From Bacteroidota bacterium (GTDB taxonomy: Bacteria; Bacteroidota; Bacteroidia; Chitinophagales; Chitinophagaceae): DNA of 64,000 bases. Shown here piece by piece: positions 32,374 through 41,476 of the stretch. Within the stretch, counting starts at the first letter, position 1; each line of letters begins with the position of its first letter. The position numbers and the translations under genes are program-made. The notes under the pieces were generated by a model. It worked only from the letters and a program-made list of their open reading frames with translations, ran no database searches and had not been told where the DNA came from. The stretch is taken from contig JAFEAB010000089.1 in assembly GCA_018266615.1 (NCBI GenBank), positions 51,290 to 115,289 on the forward strand, in the 5' to 3' direction.

Positions 32374-34497
32374 TTGGAAATTAAGAAAGACATACTCTGG
32401 CGTGTTCACCTCTGCTTCCTCCTTATTTGTGCACTGGGGATTTTAGTACTGTGGAAAGTAGTCTCCATCCAACAGGTTCATGGAAAATATTGGGTTGGAT
32501 TAGGAGACAGCCTGCACTTGAAATACCTGCCAATTGATGCGGAACGCGGAACAATTTATAGTGAAGATGGAAGCATGTTGAGTACTTCAGTCCCGATATT
32601 CGACATTTATGTAGATTTTAATGCGGAAGGCCTGCGTGAAAAAAATGGTGTCCGGTTTAAGGAAAATGTAGATTCCCTGAGTTATTCCCTGGCAACCCTG
32701 TTTGGCGATAAATCGAAAGCCGAGTATAAAAAAATACTTCAGCAGGCATACCGCGATAAGGAAAGATATTACCTGTTGAAGAGAAAAATATCCTTCTCAC
32801 AATTTCAGGCCCTCCGCGAATTTCCACTGGTAAGGCAGGGGCGAAATAAGAGTGGGTTTATTTTTGAGACACGCGATAAAAGAATCAACCCGTATGTATT
32901 GCTTGCCAACCGTACTATTGGGCTGTCTCGCGAAGATTCTACCAAAAATGTGGGCCTCGAATTGACCTATAATAACCTGTTAAAGGGGGTTAGTGGACAA
33001 CGGTTAATGCGCTACTCGGCCGGGGCATACCTACCGGTGGAAGGAGCCGAACTGGACCCTGTAAATGGTAAAAATATTGTAACAACAATTGATCCCTATA
33101 TCCAGGATGTGGCGGAAAATGCCTTAATGAAAATGTTGGTTGATAATAACTCCACCCATGGAACCGCCATTGTGATGGAAACTTCCACCGGTAAAATTAG
33201 GGCGATTGCCAATCTTGGAAAAGGGGAAGATGGAACCTATACCGAAGATTTTAATTATGGTATTGGAAAAAGAACCGAACCCGGGTCCGTATTTAAACTG
33301 GCTACCTTGTTGAGTTTGCTGGAAGATAAGTATGTAGACATTAACAGCATTGTAGATGTGGAAGGCGGCGCCAAATACTTTTATGGCCTTCGCATTAAAG
33401 ATTCTCATTTGGGAGCCCGTGAAATGACGGTGAAAAAGGCATTCTACACCAGTTCAAATGTGGCTTTTGCCAAACTGGCCGATCAATTTTATCATAACCA
33501 ACCCAAAAAATTTACAGACCATATCCATGCCTTTAAGCTCGATACCCTTTCGGGAGTTGATATTGTAGCCAGTTCGGGTAAACCCGTGTTTTATAAACCG
33601 GGAGGAAAGTATTGGCATGCCACATCCATTCCGTATATGGCTCACGGTTATGGAGAATTGGTTACCCCCATCAACCTGGTTACTTTTTATAATGCCATTG
33701 CCAATAACGGGAAAATGATGCGCCCCTACCTGGTGAGTGCCATCGAAGATTATGGGGTTACCATTAAAAAAATTGAACCGGAGGTTCTGGTCGAAAAAAT
33801 TTGCAGTAATGAAACCCTCGCCCAGGTAAAGGAATGTCTGAAAGCAGTGGTAGATAGTGCCCATGGTACTGCACACAGGGTTTGTTACGATACCCTTTAT
33901 TCCATTTCCGGAAAAACCGGAACCGCTGTTAGTGCCCTTAACAACAAAGGATATAACAAAGGGAATAAAATATACCAGGCTTCCTTTATGGGCTTCTTCC
34001 CCAGTGAAAATCCAAAATATACCATTGGAGTAGTTATTCAAAACAGCAACGAATCCAGACTGGTGTATGGCGCTGATGTTTCGGGCCGTGTATTTAAGGA
34101 AATCAGCGACAGGCTCTACAATCATTTCCTCAGTAAAAATATGTTTGCCAGCCGGATTAATCCTGACACCTTAACCTATAATTATTATGGAAGGCGAAGT
34201 GATATGAGTTCCATATTCCGTTACCTCGATATGACCTCCACCGACTCATCCAGTGGGGGATATTGGCGGGATCTGCAGGTAAGAAATAATTACGCCATTA
34301 TGAAGGCCCCATCTGTTGAATTACCAAAGAGTGTTACTCCCAATGTATTGGGAATGGGGCTTAAAGATGCGGTTTACCTGCTGGAGAATATGGGATTCAT
34401 TACTTCTGTTTCGGGAAGAGGAAAAGTGATAAACCAAAGCCTGGTGGCCGGCGCCACGTTTAAGAAAGGACAACATATAAATCTGGTTCTGAATTAA
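32374..34497 (+). CDS. ftsI: Septal peptidoglycan transpeptidase (FtsI/PBP3-type) with PASTA domain
   Basis: A class B penicillin-binding protein that cross-links septal peptidoglycan with FtsW. The 707-residue protein starts at a TTG (MEIKKDILWRVHLCFLL) and has one TM helix (about 10-28), a pedestal domain, and a transpeptidase domain with the active-site Ser of EPGSVFKLA near residue 304, the SSN motif in YTSSNVAFAKL near residue 364 and KTG in SGKTGTAVSA near residue 512. A single C-terminal PASTA domain (about 645-707, opening VTPNVLGMGLKDAVYLLENM) resembles Gram-positive PBP2x and is usual in Bacteroidota FtsI. Confidence 0.96.
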   Translation: MEIKKDILWRVHLCFLLICALGILVLWKVVSIQQVHGKYWVGLGDSLHLKYLPIDAERGTIYSEDGSMLSTSVPIFDIYVDFNAEGLREKNGVRFKENVDSLSYSLATLFGDKSKAEYKKILQQAYRDKERYYLLKRKISFSQFQALREFPLVRQGRNKSGFIFETRDKRINPYVLLANRTIGLSREDSTKNVGLELTYNNLLKGVSGQRLMRYSAGAYLPVEGAELDPVNGKNIVTTIDPYIQDVAENALMKMLVDNNSTHGTAIVMETSTGKIRAIANLGKGEDGTYTEDFNYGIGKRTEPGSVFKLATLLSLLEDKYVDINSIVDVEGGAKYFYGLRIKDSHLGAREMTVKKAFYTSSNVAFAKLADQFYHNQPKKFTDHIHAFKLDTLSGVDIVASSGKPVFYKPGGKYWHATSIPYMAHGYGELVTPINLVTFYNAIANNGKMMRPYLVSAIEDYGVTIKKIEPEVLVEKICSNETLAQVKECLKAVVDSAHGTAHRVCYDTLYSISGKTGTAVSALNNKGYNKGNKIYQASFMGFFPSENPKYTIGVVIQNSNESRLVYGADVSGRVFKEISDRLYNHFLSKNMFASRINPDTLTYNYYGRRSDMSSIFRYLDMTSTDSSSGGYWRDLQVRNNYAIMKAPSVELPKSVTPNVLGMGLKDAVYLLENMGFITSVSGRGKVINQSLVAGATFKKGQHINLVLN

Positions 34498-34498
34498 T

Positions 34499-35965
34499 AT
34501 GAAATTATTGAAGGACATATTGTACAAAGTGAGGATCAGGTCGGTTATTGGCGACACAGGGCTTCCTGTACACAATCTTCAAATTGACTCCCGGAAAATT
34601 GAAAAGGGGGATTGCTTTATTGCCATAAAGGGAACGGTGGTAGATGGGCATTTGTTTATCAAAAGCGCCATAGAGCGCGGGGCAGGGATGGTTATTTGCG
34701 AAGCACTCCCGGCACAACCTCCTCCTGGAATTACTTTCGTAGAGGTAGAGGATGCTGCTGAAGCCGCGGGAATAATGAGCCATCATTTTTTTGAGGAGCC
34801 ATCGGCCGGCCTAAAGCTGGTAGGCGTTACCGGTACCAACGGAAAAACGACTGTTGCCACCCTTTTGTATAACCTCTTCACGCATTTGGGGTACACTTGT
34901 GGCCTCATTAGCACGGTAAATATCCGGATAGGTAATACAAGTAGAGATGCTACCCATACTACACCCGATGCCATTTCCCTGAACGCATTGCTTCACGAAA
35001 TGCGGGGTGCCGGATGTACCCACGTTTTCATGGAATGCAGCAGCCATGCCATTGATCAAAAGCGTATTGCCGGACTGCAGTTTTCTGGAGCGCTATTCAC
35101 CAACATTACCCACGACCACCTCGATTATCATAAAACATTTGATGAGTATATCCGGGTGAAAAAATCCTGGTTCGATGGATTGCCCTCCTCTGCTTTCGCA
35201 ATCAGCAATGCAGATGACCGAAGGGGTGCTGTCATGCTTCAAAACACCGCAGCAAAGAAGTATTTCTACAGCCTGAAAACCGAAACGGATTTTAAGGGAC
35301 GCATTCTCGATAACAGCCTGACGGGTTTACATATGTTGGTGAATGAGATAGAGGTGCATTTTAAGCTGATAGGCGAGTTTAATGCCTATAACCTGCTTGC
35401 CGTTTTTGGAGCTGCCATTTGCCTCGGAGAAAAAAAGGTGAATATACTGGAGGCGCTTAGCGGTATTGATGGCGCCGAAGGCCGGTTTGATTATGTATTG
35501 AGCAACCGGGAGCATGTGTTGGGGATCATCGACTATGCCCATACTCCGGATGCCCTGCTTAATGTTTTGGCCACCATCAACAAACTGAAAACAGGAAAAG
35601 AGAAGGTAATTACAGTGGTGGGTTGTGGTGGTAACCGCGATAAAACGAAAAGGCCGGTGATGGCCGAAGTGGCATGCGAACACAGTGATAAGGTTATCCT
35701 TACTTCCGATAACCCGCGGAATGAAGAGCCTGAAGCTATATTAAAAGATATGGAAACCGGAGTTAGTGTGGTAGCGAGGAAGAAAACAATAAGCATTACC
35801 GATAGGAGAGAAGCGATTAAGACCGCAGTAACGCTAAGCCAATCGGATGATATTGTGCTGATAGCCGGGAAGGGACATGAAAAATACCAGGAGGTGAAAG
35901 GAATTAAACATGAATTTGACGATAAGAAAGTGTTGAAAGAAATGTTTTTAATGCTCGATAAATAA
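34499..35965 (+). CDS. murE: UDP-MurNAc-L-Ala-D-Glu:meso-DAP ligase MurE
   Basis: MurE adds the third residue of the peptidoglycan stem peptide. The 488-residue ligase has the ATP-binding loop GVTGTNGKTTVATLLYN near residue 110, the carbamylated-Lys region, and the C-terminal specificity motif DNPR in TSDNPRNEEP near residue 404. DNPR selects meso-diaminopimelate over lysine, so the peptidoglycan is predicted to be the A1gamma meso-DAP type. The gene starts 1 bp after the ftsI stop. Confidence 0.97.
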   Translation: MKLLKDILYKVRIRSVIGDTGLPVHNLQIDSRKIEKGDCFIAIKGTVVDGHLFIKSAIERGAGMVICEALPAQPPPGITFVEVEDAAEAAGIMSHHFFEEPSAGLKLVGVTGTNGKTTVATLLYNLFTHLGYTCGLISTVNIRIGNTSRDATHTTPDAISLNALLHEMRGAGCTHVFMECSSHAIDQKRIAGLQFSGALFTNITHDHLDYHKTFDEYIRVKKSWFDGLPSSAFAISNADDRRGAVMLQNTAAKKYFYSLKTETDFKGRILDNSLTGLHMLVNEIEVHFKLIGEFNAYNLLAVFGAAICLGEKKVNILEALSGIDGAEGRFDYVLSNREHVLGIIDYAHTPDALLNVLATINKLKTGKEKVITVVGCGGNRDKTKRPVMAEVACEHSDKVILTSDNPRNEEPEAILKDMETGVSVVARKKTISITDRREAIKTAVTLSQSDDIVLIAGKGHEKYQEVKGIKHEFDDKKVLKEMFLMLDK

Positions 35966-35991
35966 TAAAACAAAAAGAGAACTAACTGCTT

Positions 35992-37290
35992 ATGCTGTAT
36001 TTCCTGTTTGAATGGCTGACGAGAGAGAATATCCGCTTCCCGGGGAGCGGTCTCTTCCAGTTTATTTCCTTCAGGGTACTATTGGCGCTTCTGCTTTCTT
36101 TGGTGATTACCACGGTTTATGGAAAGCGACTGATCCGCATTCTGCAAAAAAAGCAGGTGGGCGAAACCGTTAGAGACCTTGGGCTTGCCGGGGAACAACA
36201 AAAAAAGGGGACACCCACTATGGGCGGGATCATCATCATCCTGGCTATCCTGATTCCCACGTTGTTGCTGACTAATTTGGACAAGGTATATATCCGGCTT
36301 ATGCTGTTATGCACTGTTTGGCTGGGCGGAATCGGATTCTTGGATGATTACCTGAAAATCCGGGCGAAAAAAATTGCGAAGCAGAAGGGAATTGAGTATA
36401 AAAAGTCGGATGCAGATGGTTTGGCCGGGCGTTTTAAAATTGTAGGACAGGTGGTGTTGGGCCTGATTGTAGGCGCTACGCTTTATTTTAATCAAAACGT
36501 AGTTGTAAAAAGAGAAGTGATTGCCAATAAGCCTGCCGTATCCCTTATAGGGAACGAAAAGAAACCACGATTCGATACGCTGATGCTGGAGGGGAAGCAA
36601 CGGATTTTTGTAGATGCCAAGAATGTAATCACTACCATTCCTTTTGTAAAATCTCATGAATTCAATTATGCCCGCCTGCTTCCAAAAAGCTGGGAAGACT
36701 ATACTTACATATTATATATAGCCATTGTGATCCTGATTGTAACAGCGGTTTCAAATGGAGCAAATATGACGGATGGGTTGGATGGTTTGGCAACGGGAGT
36801 TAGTGCCATCATTGGGATATGCCTCGGCATCTTTGCGTATGTAAGCGGTAATATCCGCTTTGCGGAATATTTGAATATCATGTATATCCCCAACCTGGGA
36901 GAACTAACCATATTTATTGCAGCCTTTGTGGGTGCCTGTATTGGGTTCCTGTGGTACAACTCATATCCTGCCCAGGTTTTCATGGGCGATACGGGCAGCC
37001 TCGCTTTGGGTGGGATTATCGCAGCGCTGGCCATCATCGTAAGGAAGGAATTATTAATTCCCATATTCTGTTTGGTATTCCTGGTTGAGAATCTGAGTGT
37101 AATGATCCAGGTTAGTTATTTCAAGTACACTAAACGAAAGTATGGCGAGGGACGGAGGGTGTTTTTAATGAGCCCCCTTCACCATCACTACCAAAAGAAA
37201 GGGTATCACGAAAGTAAAATAGCTGTAAGGTTTTGGATAATAACCATATTATGTGTAGCGATGGCAATCATTACGCTAAAGCTGCGATGA
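35992..37290 (+). CDS. mraY: Phospho-MurNAc-pentapeptide transferase MraY
   Basis: MraY makes lipid I from UDP-MurNAc-pentapeptide and undecaprenyl phosphate. The 432-residue polytopic enzyme carries the catalytic motifs [16 protein letters not shown] near residue 62, FLDDYLKI near 116, [15 protein letters not shown] near 256, [12 protein letters not shown] near 328, and [19 protein letters not shown] near 400. It is about 70 residues longer than Escherichia coli MraY because of an extra segment (about residues 168-235) between transmembrane helices, a feature of Bacteroidota homologues. Confidence 0.97.
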   Translation: MLYFLFEWLTRENIRFPGSGLFQFISFRVLLALLLSLVITTVYGKRLIRILQKKQVGETVRDLGLAGEQQKKGTPTMGGIIIILAILIPTLLLTNLDKVYIRLMLLCTVWLGGIGFLDDYLKIRAKKIAKQKGIEYKKSDADGLAGRFKIVGQVVLGLIVGATLYFNQNVVVKREVIANKPAVSLIGNEKKPRFDTLMLEGKQRIFVDAKNVITTIPFVKSHEFNYARLLPKSWEDYTYILYIAIVILIVTAVSNGANMTDGLDGLATGVSAIIGICLGIFAYVSGNIRFAEYLNIMYIPNLGELTIFIAAFVGACIGFLWYNSYPAQVFMGDTGSLALGGIIAALAIIVRKELLIPIFCLVFLVENLSVMIQVSYFKYTKRKYGEGRRVFLMSPLHHHYQKKGYHESKIAVRFWIITILCVAMAIITLKLR

Positions 37291-37291
37291 T

Positions 37292-37369
37292 ATGGTTTTA
37301 TTGAAAAACCATAATAACCAGATGAACACCATTAAAAAGTGGTTTTCAATTGAAACGCAAAACCTGTGA
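37292..37369 (+). CDS. Possible 25-aa micropeptide, first ORF of the array
   Basis: An ATG 1 bp after the mraY stop opens 25 codons. The start MVLLKNHNNQMNTIKKW resembles the M-L-x-K-N pattern of the ORFs that follow, but the similarity is short. No family is recognised and translation is unproven. Confidence 0.22.
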   Translation: MVLLKNHNNQMNTIKKWFSIETQNL

Positions 37370-37392
37370 TCGTTCACTGACCCTTAAATTCT

Positions 37393-37515
37393 ATGCTGAT
37401 GAAAAACCAATTTTTCCTGAACCGTAAGGCATTGAAACAGGAACTCGTTGTCCTGGAAATGTCAATACCGGTGAAGAACCAATTTTTTGAGCAAATGATT
37501 CAATCGACCTGTTAA
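37393..37515 (+). CDS. Possible 40-aa micropeptide, longest ORF of the array
   Basis: The peptide starts MLMKNQFFLNRKALKQELVV, is basic and amphipathic, and ends in Cys. Aligned codon by codon with the ORF at 37521, five differences are synonymous (codons for Leu, Asn, Arg, Lys and Leu), five change the residue, and one 3-nt insertion preserves the frame. This pattern favours coding over random drift, although the sample is small. There is no signal peptide or known family; it would be cotranscribed with the dcw genes. Confidence 0.35.
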   Translation: MLMKNQFFLNRKALKQELVVLEMSIPVKNQFFEQMIQSTC

Positions 37516-37520
37516 ATTCT

Positions 37521-37604
37521 ATGCTCGTGAAAAACCATTTTTATCCTAATCGCAAAAAAGCATTAGCACAGGAACTCGTTGTCCTGGAAATGCAATACTC
37601 GTGA
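37521..37604 (+). CDS. Possible 27-aa micropeptide, truncated copy in the array
   Basis: The ORF opens MLVKNHFYPNRKKALAQELV, close to its upstream neighbour. Relative to that copy a single base is missing just after the shared 24-bp core, which shifts the frame and ends the ORF at TGA while the DNA similarity continues (GTGAAGAACCAATTTTTT). It may be a decaying copy. Confidence 0.25.
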   Translation: MLVKNHFYPNRKKALAQELVVLEMQYS

Positions 37605-37694
37605 AGAACCAATTTTTTTGAGCAAGGGTATTTTATAAAGACACCTGTTAAATTCTATGCTCATGAAAAACCAATTTTTAAGCATTCAACCACC

Positions 37695-39041
37695 ATGTTG
37701 ATGAAACCCAGGATTGTAATATTAGGTGCAGGCGAGAGCGGAATAGGCGCTGCCCTTCTGGCCAGGAAATTACAGCTTGAGGTATTCGTGAGCGATGGTG
37801 GAAAGATCTCTGACAGTGTTAAGAACGAATTTGCCGGCAATCATATTGCTTTCGAGGAAGGAGGGCATCGAATGGAAAAAATACTTGATGCCAGCCTGGT
37901 TATTAAAAGCCCGGGCATACCCGAGAAAGCAGACGTGGTTAAACGCATACGGGAGAAAGGGATTGAACTGGTTAGCGAAATTGAATTTGCTTTCCGATAC
38001 AAAAATGAATCGAAGGTAGTTGCCATTACCGGAAGTAACGGAAAAACAACCACTACTGCCCTTATCTGCCATATTTGCCGGCATGCGGGATTAGACGCTG
38101 CACTGGTAGGAAATATCGGGTACTCCTTTGCCAGGCAGGTGGCTGAAAATCCCAAACCGCTTTACATCGTAGAAGTGAGCTCTTTTCAGTTGGATGACAT
38201 TAAAAGTTTCAGACCTGATATAGCGATCCTTACCAACATTACAGAGGATCATCTCGACAGGTATGATTATAAGCTAAAAAACTATGCGGCCAGTAAATTC
38301 CGGATTGCAGCGTTTCAAAATGAGGGCGATGTTTTCATCTACAATGAAGATGATGAAGAAACAATGAATTATTTAAATGAATATCCGATAAAATCAACCA
38401 AAGTACCTATAACCATGAGTAAAGAATTGCCACAGGGAGCTTATCTGCTGAATGCAAAAATGCACCTGAAATGGAAGAGTGAAGAAATGCAAATGAGCGT
38501 GGAAGACTTTGCATTAAAAGGAAAACATAATCAATATAACAGTATGGCGGCAAGTATGGCAGCTACAGCACTTGATATCCGGAAGGAAAAGATTAGGGAA
38601 GCCCTGCAAACTTTTGAAAGCCTCGAACACAGGATGGAATTTGTAGCCACCGTTAAAGGGGTTGAGTTTATCAATGACAGTAAAGCCACCAATGTGAACA
38701 GTACTTGGTATGCCTTGGAAAGTATGACCAAGCCGGTTATCCTCATTTTGGGTGGAGTAGATAAAGGGAACGATTATTCGCTGTTGAAAGAACTGGTTAA
38801 AGAAAAAGTGCAGGCTATTGTTTGTATGGGAACCGATAACCGGAAAATTCATGAGGTGTTTGGAGATATTGTTCCGTTGATGGTAAATACCTCTAATGCA
38901 GATGAAGCGGTACAGGCAGCGTTCCACTTCGCTCATAAAGGCGATGTAGTACTGCTGAGCCCTGCTTGTGCGAGTTTTGATTTGTTTAAAAATTATGAAG
39001 ACAGGGGTAAACAATTTAAACTGGCTGTAAAAAATTTATAA
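37695..39041 (+). CDS. murD: UDP-N-acetylmuramoyl-L-alanine--D-glutamate ligase MurD
   Basis: MurD adds D-glutamate to UDP-MurNAc-L-Ala. The 448-residue ligase has an N-terminal nucleotide-type fold (KPRIVILGAGESGIGAALLA), the ATP-binding loop AITGSNGKTTTTALICHI near residue 117, the central INDSKATNVNSTWYALE segment near residue 325 and the C-terminal LSPACASFDLFKNYEDRGKQF signature. Its first codons, MLMKP, read like the starts of the short ORFs in the preceding array; ATG codons at 37695 and 37701 are both possible starts. Confidence 0.96.
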   Translation: MLMKPRIVILGAGESGIGAALLARKLQLEVFVSDGGKISDSVKNEFAGNHIAFEEGGHRMEKILDASLVIKSPGIPEKADVVKRIREKGIELVSEIEFAFRYKNESKVVAITGSNGKTTTTALICHICRHAGLDAALVGNIGYSFARQVAENPKPLYIVEVSSFQLDDIKSFRPDIAILTNITEDHLDRYDYKLKNYAASKFRIAAFQNEGDVFIYNEDDEETMNYLNEYPIKSTKVPITMSKELPQGAYLLNAKMHLKWKSEEMQMSVEDFALKGKHNQYNSMAASMAATALDIRKEKIREALQTFESLEHRMEFVATVKGVEFINDSKATNVNSTWYALESMTKPVILILGGVDKGNDYSLLKELVKEKVQAIVCMGTDNRKIHEVFGDIVPLMVNTSNADEAVQAAFHFAHKGDVVLLSPACASFDLFKNYEDRGKQFKLAVKNL

Positions 39042-39048
39042 TAGAAAA

Positions 39049-40371
39049 ATGCCGGATAACGTTAGCTTAAAATCACTATTATCTCCCGGGTTAACCAGCG
39101 TGGGTGGAAACCTTGTTCAAAAAACAAAGGGTGATAAAACTATTTGGGCTATCGTAATTATTCTAACCCTTGCCAGTTTACTGTTAGTGTACAGCAGCAC
39201 AGGATCACTTGCCTATCGGATGAGTAGGAGCAATGAGAGTTACCTGTTTAAACAATTTGCTTTCATTGTACTGGGTCTTCTCATCATTTATTTTGCACAC
39301 CGTATCAATTACAGTCTCTATTCCCGGGTTGCCCCTTATTTATTTATCGCTTCTCTGATATTGCTTGCTTACACCCTTCTTTTTGGGGTAGAATTAAATT
39401 CGGGTAGCCGGTGGATTAAACTGCCTGTGATTAACATGACCTTTCAAACGTCTGATCTGGCTAAATTGGCTTTGTTTATTTTTCTCAGCCGACAGTTGAG
39501 CCGGAAGCAGAAAATAATTAAAGATTTTAAGAAGGGATTCCTGCGCATCATTTCCCCGGTGGTGTTAATATGTTTGCTCATCGCCCCGGCCAACTTGTCA
39601 ACCGCTATGCTGATTTTTGGTACCAGCCTGATGCTTATGTTTATTGGTCGGGTTAGTGCCAAACACATCGGAATCACCCTGCTGTTTGCATCCATTCCGG
39701 TGATTATTCTGGTTTCTACGGCCATGGCCACCTACGACCATTCCACGGGGGAAAGCAAAAAGCTCCCTTCTATTATTTCTGCCGGCCGGATCCCAACCTG
39801 GATCAGTCGGGTGCAAACATATATTTACGGGAAGAAAGATGCCGACAATGAAAAGTTGTATCAAATCAACCAGGCAAAAATTGCTATTGCCAATGGGGGC
39901 TGGTTGGGTAAAGGCCCGGGTAATAGCCAGCAAAGGAACTTTCTCCCGCACAGTTACAGCGATTTTATTTATGCAATTATTTTGGAAGAGTATGGATTTA
40001 TTGGTGGCGCCATCATGATTGGTATCTATTTGTTGTTCCTTTTCCGATGTATAAGAATATTCCGAAAATGTCCTTACGCATTTGGTGCATTCCTTGCCCT
40101 TGCGTTAAGTTTTACATTGGTTATTCAGGCAATGGCAAATATGGGAGTGAATGTGGGCTTGTTTCCCAACACGGGCGTAACCCTTCCCCTGGTTAGCATG
40201 GGGGGAAGCAGTTTTTTATTTACCTGCCTTGCTATTGGCATTATTCTTAGCGTAGCCAGGAACGTAGAACAACAGGAAGGAAAATTGGCTCCTGCCATAG
40301 TGGAGAATAAACCGGATGTAGAATCTGAAACAGAACCAGAAGGAGAATCGGATGCAGAGCCAGGGAAATAA
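39049..40371 (+). CDS. ftsW: Septal peptidoglycan polymerase FtsW
   Basis: FtsW is the SEDS-family glycosyltransferase that polymerises lipid II at the septum with FtsI. The 440-residue protein has about ten membrane segments, an N-terminal extension of 40 residues, and conserved SEDS segments including GSRWIKLPVINMTFQTSDLAKLA near residue 123, the catalytic-Asp region around KLYQINQAKIAIANGGWLGKG, HSYSDFIYAIILEEYGFIG near residue 300 and PNTGVTLPLVSMGGSS near residue 375. The acidic tail is low complexity. It overlaps murG by 20 bp. Confidence 0.95.
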   Translation: MPDNVSLKSLLSPGLTSVGGNLVQKTKGDKTIWAIVIILTLASLLLVYSSTGSLAYRMSRSNESYLFKQFAFIVLGLLIIYFAHRINYSLYSRVAPYLFIASLILLAYTLLFGVELNSGSRWIKLPVINMTFQTSDLAKLALFIFLSRQLSRKQKIIKDFKKGFLRIISPVVLICLLIAPANLSTAMLIFGTSLMLMFIGRVSAKHIGITLLFASIPVIILVSTAMATYDHSTGESKKLPSIISAGRIPTWISRVQTYIYGKKDADNEKLYQINQAKIAIANGGWLGKGPGNSQQRNFLPHSYSDFIYAIILEEYGFIGGAIMIGIYLLFLFRCIRIFRKCPYAFGAFLALALSFTLVIQAMANMGVNVGLFPNTGVTLPLVSMGGSSFLFTCLAIGIILSVARNVEQQEGKLAPAIVENKPDVESETEPEGESDAEPGK

Positions 40372-41476
40372 TAAGGGACTGGGACCTCACCGGATTATTA
40401 TTGCCGGCGGGGGAACGGGTGGGCATATTTTCCCTGCCATTGCTATTGCAAATGCTATTAAAGCCCTTGCACCAGCATCGAAGTTTCTTTTTGTTGGTGC
40501 AAAAGGGAAAATGGAAATGGAAAAGGTACCACAGGCAGGATATGAAATAAAAGGAATTGATATTTCGGGATTCAACCGTAGTTCTTTGATAAAAAACCTT
40601 GGATTGCCTTTCAAACTTCTGAAAAGTTTCTTCCAGGTCCGGAGGATTTTTTCTTCCTTTCAACCCGATGCAGTTATTGGTGTTGGAGGGTACTCCAGTT
40701 TCCCGGTGTTGCGTTTCGCTCAATCAAGAGGTATTAAAACCTTTTTGCACGAGAGTAACTCCTTTGCGGGAAAGGCTAATATTCTTTTGGGAAAAAGGGC
40801 CAGTTTGGTTTTTGTAGCATCGGAAGGAATGGAAAAATTCTTTCCTGCTGAAAAAATAGTCGTTAGTGGGAATCCTGTGCGGCAGCAAATAAAAAACCAT
40901 CCAGTTTCAAGAGATGCTGCTATATCGGAGTATGGGTTGGATGCGGCTAAAACCACCATCCTCAGCATTGGAGGAAGCCTTGGTGCAAAAAATATAAACG
41001 AGGCGCTATTCGAAGGATTGGAACAGTTCTCCCAAAATGGGATTCAACTTATTTGGCAGACTGGTAAACCCTTTTTAGAAAAGGCAAGAAAAGCGGCCGC
41101 CGGATTGAAAGGGGTATTTGTGAGCGATTTTATTTCACGAATGGAGTGTGCCTATGCAGCAGCCGATGTGGTGATTAGCCGGAGTGGCGCTATGGCAACT
41201 GCCGAATTGTGCCTGGTGAAAAAGCCGGTTGTTTTTGTACCCTATCCCTTTGCTGCCGAAGACCACCAAACGGCAAATGCCATGAGGCTGGTTAACAAAG
41301 AAGCAGCGCTAATCATTAAAGATGGAGAGGCACGCGATAAATTGATTAGCACCGCCATCGGCCTGGCAAAAGATGAAAGGAAAAGAAATAAACTGGTATC
41401 CAATATCAGCCCCCTGGGGATTCCGGATGCCGATGAGATAATTGCGAATAGAATTTTAAACAACCTAAAAAACTGA
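40352..41476 (+). CDS. murG: UDP-GlcNAc--lipid I N-acetylglucosaminyltransferase MurG
   Basis: MurG converts lipid I to lipid II at the inner face of the membrane. The 374-residue GT28 enzyme has the first glycine-rich loop IIAGGGTGGHIFPAIAIA near residue 17, VIGVGGYSSFPVLRFA near residue 108, SIGGSLGAKNINEAL near residue 207 and the UDP-GlcNAc-binding motif SRSGAMATAELCLVKKPVVF near residue 276 followed by YPFAAEDHQTANA. The start at 40352 overlaps ftsW by 20 bp. The TGA stop overlaps a CTG proposed as the murC start. Confidence 0.96.
   Translation: MQSQGNNKGLGPHRIIIAGGGTGGHIFPAIAIANAIKALAPASKFLFVGAKGKMEMEKVPQAGYEIKGIDISGFNRSSLIKNLGLPFKLLKSFFQVRRIFSSFQPDAVIGVGGYSSFPVLRFAQSRGIKTFLHESNSFAGKANILLGKRASLVFVASEGMEKFFPAEKIVVSGNPVRQQIKNHPVSRDAAISEYGLDAAKTTILSIGGSLGAKNINEALFEGLEQFSQNGIQLIWQTGKPFLEKARKAAAGLKGVFVSDFISRMECAYAAADVVISRSGAMATAELCLVKKPVVFVPYPFAAEDHQTANAMRLVNKEAALIIKDGEARDKLISTAIGLAKDERKRNKLVSNISPLGIPDADEIIANRILNNLKN

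Larger units (their letters stand above)
37292..37701 (+). repeat. Degenerate tandem array of short-ORF units between mraY and murD
   Basis: A 404-bp gap in an otherwise tightly packed cluster. Three units begin with TTAAATTCTATGCT at 37384, 37512 and 37648, spaced 128 and 136 bp, and each opens a short ORF: 37393-37515 (40 aa), 37521-37604 (27 aa) and 37657-37701 (14 aa, running into murD). A more diverged ORF at 37292-37369 (25 aa) starts M-V-L-L-K-N-H-N-N. The first two full units share a 24-bp identical core containing CAGGA (37438, 37569) and TCCTG (37451, 37582) as a small hairpin. Within unit 1 the peptide pattern K-N-Q-F-F recurs 78 bp downstream (VKNQFFEQ), so the unit is itself internally duplicated. 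No terminator or promoter is obvious. Confidence 0.85.
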
